From: Corylus avellana
Lineage: Eukaryota > Streptophyta > Magnoliopsida > Fagales > Betulaceae
Length of the DNA stretch: 64,000 nt
Assembly (NCBI RefSeq): GCF_901000735.1
Contig: NC_081543.1
Location: 8,849,921 to 8,913,920 of the forward strand
Direction of reading: 5' to 3'
Below are positions 59,400 to 64,000 of this stretch, one piece after another. How positions within the stretch are numbered: the stretch's first letter is position 1; every line of letters begins with the position of its first letter. Under the pieces are notes generated by a model. It was not told the DNA's origin. It made no database searches and worked only from the letters and a program-made list of their open reading frames with translations. Made by a program: the position numbers and the translations under genes.

Positions 59400-60180
59400 T
59401 ATACCAAAAATAATACAAAAGCTGTACATTACATTGAAATATCCTCATACCAAATCAATAAACGAAAAAAAATATCAAGCTTTACATTACCATTGCAATT
59501 TCCTCATATCAACACAACAAACCTAAAATAATACCAAAGCTGCAAATTACATTCAAATCCTCATACCAACACAACATACCTAAAATAATACCAAAGCTTC
59601 AAATTACATTCAAATTTCCTCATACCAACACAACATACCTAAAATAATACCAAAGCTTCAAATTACATTCAAATTTCCTCATACCAACACAACATACCTA
59701 AAATAATACCAAAGCTGCAAATTACATTCAAATTTCCTCATACCAACACAACATAACTAAAATAATATCAAAGCTGCAAATTACATTCAAATTTCCTCAT
59801 ACCAACACAACAAACCTAAAATAATACCAAAGTTGCAAATTACATTCAAATTTCCTCATACCAACACAACATACCTAAAATAATACCAAAGCTGCAAATT
59901 ACATTCAAATTTCCTCATACCAACACAACATACCTAAAATAATACCAAAGCTGCAAATTACATTCAAATTTCCTCATACCAACACAACATACCTAAAATA
60001 ATACCAAACCTTCAAATTACATTCAAATTTCCTCATACCAACACAACATACCTAAAATAATACCAAAGATGTAAATTACATTCAAACATCGTCATACCAA
60101 CACAACATACGAAAAATAATGCCCCTGCTGTAAATTACATTCAAATTTCCTCATACAATAACAATACGCAAACTACATAC
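59400..60180. repeat. 59-bp minisatellite, about 13 copies
   Basis: The unit contains CCAAAGCTGCAAATTACATT and CCTCATACCAACACAACATA. Copies are in register every 59 bases from about 59400 to 60180, with inner copies nearly identical and outer copies more diverged. AT-rich, non-coding. Confidence 0.9.
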
Positions 60181-60224
60181 CAAAACATGTTATTGTTTTG
60201 GACTTAGCAACCAACATAAAAACA

Positions 60225-60600
60225 GCATACCATTGTACTAAACTTAGGAACCAACACACCAAAACAGCATACCATTGTACTAAACTGAGCAACCAACATA
60301 CCAAAATAACATGTCATTGTACTAAACTTAGCAACCAACACACCAAAACATGTCATTGTACTAATCTTAGCAACCAACATAGCAAAACAACATGTCATTG
60401 TACTAAACTTACCAACCAACACACCAAAACATGTAATTGAACTAATCTTAGCAACCAACATAGCAAAACAACATGTCATTGTACTAAACTTACCAACCAA
60501 CACACCAAAACATGTCATTGTACTAATCTTAGCAACCAACATACCAAAACAGCATATCCTTGTACTAAACTTAGCAACTAACAAACCAAAACGACCTATT
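60225..60600. repeat. 39/42-bp minisatellite, about 9 units
   Basis: Units with CATTGTACTAAACTTAGCAA and CCAACACACCAAAACA are spaced 42, 42, 39, 42, 39, 42, 39, 42 bases, giving a higher-order 81-bp repeat. All periods are multiples of three, which leaves open frames on both strands (plus 60198-60440, minus 60204-60584). These are judged to be by-products. Confidence 0.85.
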
Positions 60601-60673
60601 TACATGTCATTATACATAACACCTAACATACCACAACCAACATCGTAATAATTTACAAGTATAAAACATCTGC

Positions 60674-63600
60674 CTATGGCTTCCAATCTGGATTTTTTCG
60701 TTTCCTCTTGGCCTCCATAATTTCTATTCCTTTTTGTACTGTTCTCACAATGCGCTTGCCTTTCACTTGGTTTGACGATGAAGAAGCATTTGCACCACCT
60801 CTGCCTGCCACAGACGGCGTTCCACCACCCCTTGCTGCCCCACCCCTTGCTGCAGCACCCCTAGCTGCAGCACCCCTGGCTGCAGCACCCCTGGCTGGAC
60901 CACCCCTGGATGCACCACCCGTTGCTGCCCCACCCCTAGTTGCAGTTGATACAGTTGAACCACCTCTTGTTAATGGGCCTTTTCTTACAGATCCTGAAAT
61001 TCGGCCACCCCTAGTCAATGGCCCTCTTCTTGCAGCAGTTCCAGTTTCACAGTCTTCTTCAGTTAAGTCAATGTGTATTGGGCCAGTGTTTTTTTTGGGA
61101 AAACTGTGACAAATACCAGCTATTCGATCCGAATGGCGAGTCCTTGTTGCAGGCCCTCCTATGGACAACTTAGGAAATAGTAGATCATCTAGATCATCTG
61201 TTAAGGGTCCAAGTGGGTCACCCCATGATGGAGGTAGTTCAATACCTGCACCAAATCCATGTTCAAGTATAGCTGGTCTACGTGGAGATGAGCCTTTGCC
61301 TTCACTAGCAACTCCAGTTGCAGGTGATACGCCCTCTTCATCAGCAGCTGCAGGAGGGAGTGATACTCTTTCTTCCACACCACCACCGGCGGGTGGGAAA
61401 TCTTTGCGTACATGGGCAAATCCGAGGGGGGGGGGGGTGTGTGCTCTAGCTCGTCAACAAGATGCGGGATGTGGATTTCCTTTCTCTTGGAATGTGCACC
61501 AACACTTGTAGATGCTTTGCTCTTTGATATGCCCTTCTTCTTTATATGTAAAAAGAAACAATAAAAATAAAACAAATCAGAAAATAAGTTACATAAAAGA
61601 CAATTATGAGGGTTCAAAACAAAAAAATAAATAGAAATCATTTGTTTGGGATACTGTTTTTAACTACCTTAAAAATAGTAGCTGACTGTGGACCAAGTAG
61701 TCCACCACACAATTCCCTAAGTAAAGACATTTCCTGCTAAAATAATACAAAATTTGTTTTAGCACAATTGGAACAACAAATTGTTAAATGGTGGACTACA
61801 ATAATACCAAAACACTTAATAAAATAAATACAATAATACAAAATAATTAAAGTACCTTCTCCGTAACTTTTTGTTTCCCTTTGGTCCCTTTAGGTGTACT
61901 GGAACCATCCCTTTGTGACTACACACATAAGAACAAAACTATATTTAGTATCACAAGCATACCATGTATAAAAGTAAATAAATATGAAGTCCTTCAAGTA
62001 CCTTCTCCAAAACTTTTTGTTTGCCTTTGCTCGCATTAGGTGTACTAGAACCAACCCTATGTGACTGCACACATAAAAACGAAAATAGGTTTAGTATCAC
62101 AATATTACCATGTATATAAGTAAATAGGAACTCCTTCCACTACCTTTTGCACAATTGTTTGTTTGCCTTTGCCTTTTGTCGCTTTAGGTGTTTTCAATCC
62201 AACACTTCGTGACTACACACACAACATCAAAAACAAGTTTAGTATCATGCATAACAACGAACTATAAATATTATAAAACATATGTTTATTAAATATGAGC
62301 TATATGTATGAGAAACTTACAATTGGTGTATCCGACTTCTTGCTATTGGATGCTTCACTTCTATTGGTTGGACATGCCCTTTTATTGTGTCCAACCCCGT
62401 TACACTTCCCACATCTCATTCGCGCTCCGTACTTCCTCATCCGATATGGATTTCTTGGGTCCCTGCTCTCATCGGGTGCCCTTCTCCTTAGCTTCTTTGG
62501 TCGACCCGGGGCAATTCTTCCTCTTGGAGGCTCCAACTTATCATGACTTGTTTTTATCCACTGTTCCTCACTGGGCATTGGGTATATTACTGGAGCATAT
62601 GCCTTCTTGTAGACCTCAATAGTAAAGCACTCATCAACATAGTCTTCAGGGTCCCCACAATCATAGAGTATAGCTGCCACTGCATGGGAACATGGGATTC
62701 CAGTAATTTCCCACTGCCTACAACCACACCTTCTTCTACCAAGGTCTACCACATATTGTCTATTATCCGGACAAGTAACTTCAAACATAGAATCACCAGC
62801 ATACTGTGCAATGCAGTCAATTGCTTGCAACCCAATTTCTTCCAACTTTGCAGCAATCCTGGGGGTTAACTTCCCAGTCAACTTCTTTATCCCTTCCCTC
62901 TTAACTTGATATCTCTGCATCAGCTTCTTCCGTATCATCTCCAACATGGTCAACATGGGCTTCTCACGGGCCTTCAAAATATATGAGTTGAAACACTCAC
63001 AGATGTTGTTGACTAGGAGGTCGCACTTGGGGTAGTCACTAAACCATGCCCTAGACCATGTACTAGGGTCAACCTGACTCAAATATTCATATGCGGCTTC
63101 ATTCATCTTCTTCAACTCTTCCATATGATCATTGAATTCATATTCTGTGTATGAAGAGGCTGCAGACCACAACTGTTCCTTCAGTGCCAACCCTCGATGC
63201 CCCCCAATGTCTCTAAAGTTGGCATATAAATGCCTAACACATATTCTGTGATCAACCATGGGCATAACAACCTCAAAAGCTGGCATTAGACCCTACAAAA
63301 AAAAAATATATATATATATATATTATGTTACCAAAACAGTAGTCAAACAAATTGCATGAATATTTAAGTTGTGAACAAGAAAACAATTTACCTTCTGTCG
63401 ATCTGAAATGAATGTAGGCCTAGCATGCCTGTCATGGGTACCAAGATCAGAGACAAGGGTTTCAAGGAACCAAATCCAGCTGTCTTTAACCTCGGCTTCG
63501 ACAACCGCAAAGGCAATTGGGTACATGTTGTTGTTCCCATCCCTTCCAACTGCAGAAAGGAGTTGGCCCTTGAACGGTCCTTTTAGGAAGCACCCATCTA

Positions 63601-64000
63601 CCCCAATGATCGGCCTGCAACCCTCCAAAAAGCCTTTCTTCATGGCAGCCAAACAAACATATAGTCTTCCAAAATTTGGAGGCAAATTTGGGTTTGGTCT
63701 ATCAACTTTCATAACAACACAGCTTCCACTATTAGTATGCCTCAAGGTTTCACAATAGTCCCACAACCTACCATATTGGTCCTCAAGATTCCCATACAAT
63801 CTTTGTTTGGCCTTCCTCCTAGCTCTGTACATCATACTTGGGCTCACATCAACACGCCATTTCTCCTTCACTTCATGTTGGATTACATCCAACGGCATGT
63901 TCGGCTGAACCCTAAACTTGTCAATGAGATTCTGTGCTATCCAAGAAGAGTTGACAATGGTGTTTCGGTATTTTCGACCACATATGTGTTTAGACTGTAA
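60674..64000 (-). CDS. MURA-type Mutator transposase (5' end outside window)
   Basis: Minus-strand exons: 63392-64000 (continues right), 62321-63292, 62144-62212, 62002-62064, 61856-61918, 61668-61733, 60674-61539. The visible N-part ends the Mutator DNA-binding region (KHICGRKYRNTIVNSSWIA). The catalytic domain has IIGVDGCFLKGPFKG, FISDRQKG and ECFNSYI, matching the D, D and E of the MULE DDE fold. Then come a SWIM finger (CGCRQWEITGIPCSH) and a zinc knuckle (CGKCNGVGHNKRAC, C-x2-C-x4-H-x4-C). The protein binds terminal repeats and cuts out the element. The tail contains three near-identical mini-exons and an R/G/A-rich end with repeated AARG and LTRGG. In the last exon a run of 12 C (61426-61437) puts the two halves out of frame; 10 or 13 would restore it, so it is either a real frameshift or a base-call error. 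Confidence 0.85.
60840..60910 (-). repeat. 15-bp coding minisatellite (AARGA)
   Basis: Repeats of GCTGCAGCCAGGGGT-type units within the transposase tail encode ARGAA. Replication slippage of this 15-bp unit keeps frame. Confidence 0.75.
61856..62212 (-). repeat. Triplicated mini-exon of the transposase gene
   Basis: Three exons of 69, 63 and 63 bp each begin TCAC after an AG acceptor and end (G/A)AAG before GTA. They encode SRSVGLKTPKATKGKGKQ..., SHRVGSSTPNASKGKQ... and SQRDGSSTPKGTKGKQ.... The introns between (about 80 bp each) also resemble one another (TAGTATCAC, ACCATGTATA). All are phase 0, so copies can be added or skipped without changing frame. Confidence 0.85.

Larger units (their letters stand above)
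57061..64000. mobile_element. Mutator-like element with transposase and GRF genes (right end outside window)
   Basis: The left terminus reads GGGGAAAATGCATTTTACCC followed by CTGAAGTTTCAGGGG, a style typical of plant MULE terminal repeats. From left to right: a terminal region of about 180 bp or more, the GRF-type gene (plus), two minisatellites, and the MURA-type transposase gene (minus), whose 5' part continues past 64000. The convergent arrangement recalls maize MuDR. Inclusion of both genes in one element is inference until the right terminal repeat is seen. Confidence 0.65.

Noticed and set aside
59400..60600. A CRISPR-like array
   Set aside because: The units are head-to-tail with no unique spacers. 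It is a minisatellite in a plant genome.
60708..61109. A proline/alanine-rich 133-residue protein on the plus strand
   Set aside because: It is the antisense shadow of the transposase R/G/A-rich tail.

Overview
The window is nuclear DNA from a flowering plant, most likely a woody eudicot. It is AT-rich, its genes carry many GT-AG introns, and the spaces between genes are packed with LTR retrotransposons, LINEs, SINEs, MITEs and Mutator-like elements. Nothing suggests a bacterium or an organelle. Exon models below were built by hand from splice sites, frame continuity and protein-family resemblance recalled from knowledge. No database search was run.

Layout. 1-5145: a gag-only LTR retrotransposon on the minus strand; its 3' LTR runs off the left edge. 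5343-6135: a hAT-like non-autonomous element. 6366-6523: a possible orphan exon. 8077-8254: a MITE with a 9-bp target duplication. 8798-9071 (-): a 52-residue membrane protein gene whose first coding exon is two codons long. 9385-9483: a SINE. 12515-19694 (+): formyltetrahydrofolate deformylase (PurU) in eight exons, with large transposon-filled introns. 20400-23013 (-): a VAN3-binding/FORKED-like protein, convergent with PurU. 23964-24116: a perfect 62-bp inverted repeat. 24273-27020: nested hAT-like element, decayed LINE, Harbinger-like element and SINE. 28532-29693: three inverted-repeat elements in a row. 30415-32809 (-): a TIP2-type tonoplast aquaporin. 33268-38643: MITEs and pieces of several LTR retrotransposons. 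39960-53063 (+): an 11-exon leucine-zipper plus DUF547 gene with copia, gypsy, MITE and SINE insertions in its introns. 53456-53907: a LINE tail and a SINE, each with target duplications. 54684-57060: two inverted LTR copies, one carrying a MITE. 57061 to the right edge: a Mutator-like element (MULE).

The cellular genes are unrelated housekeeping or developmental genes: folate one-carbon metabolism, vein/auxin-canalisation trafficking, vacuolar water transport, and a scaffold-like DUF547 protein. There is no operon-like logic among them.

The most interesting unit is the MULE. It appears to carry two genes transcribed toward each other, as in maize MuDR. One is a MURA-type transposase with MULE, SWIM and zinc-knuckle domains and a tail partly built from three copies of one mini-exon. 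The other is a small GRF zinc-finger, coiled-coil, membrane-anchored protein whose intron reads as GC-AG. Two minisatellites separate them.
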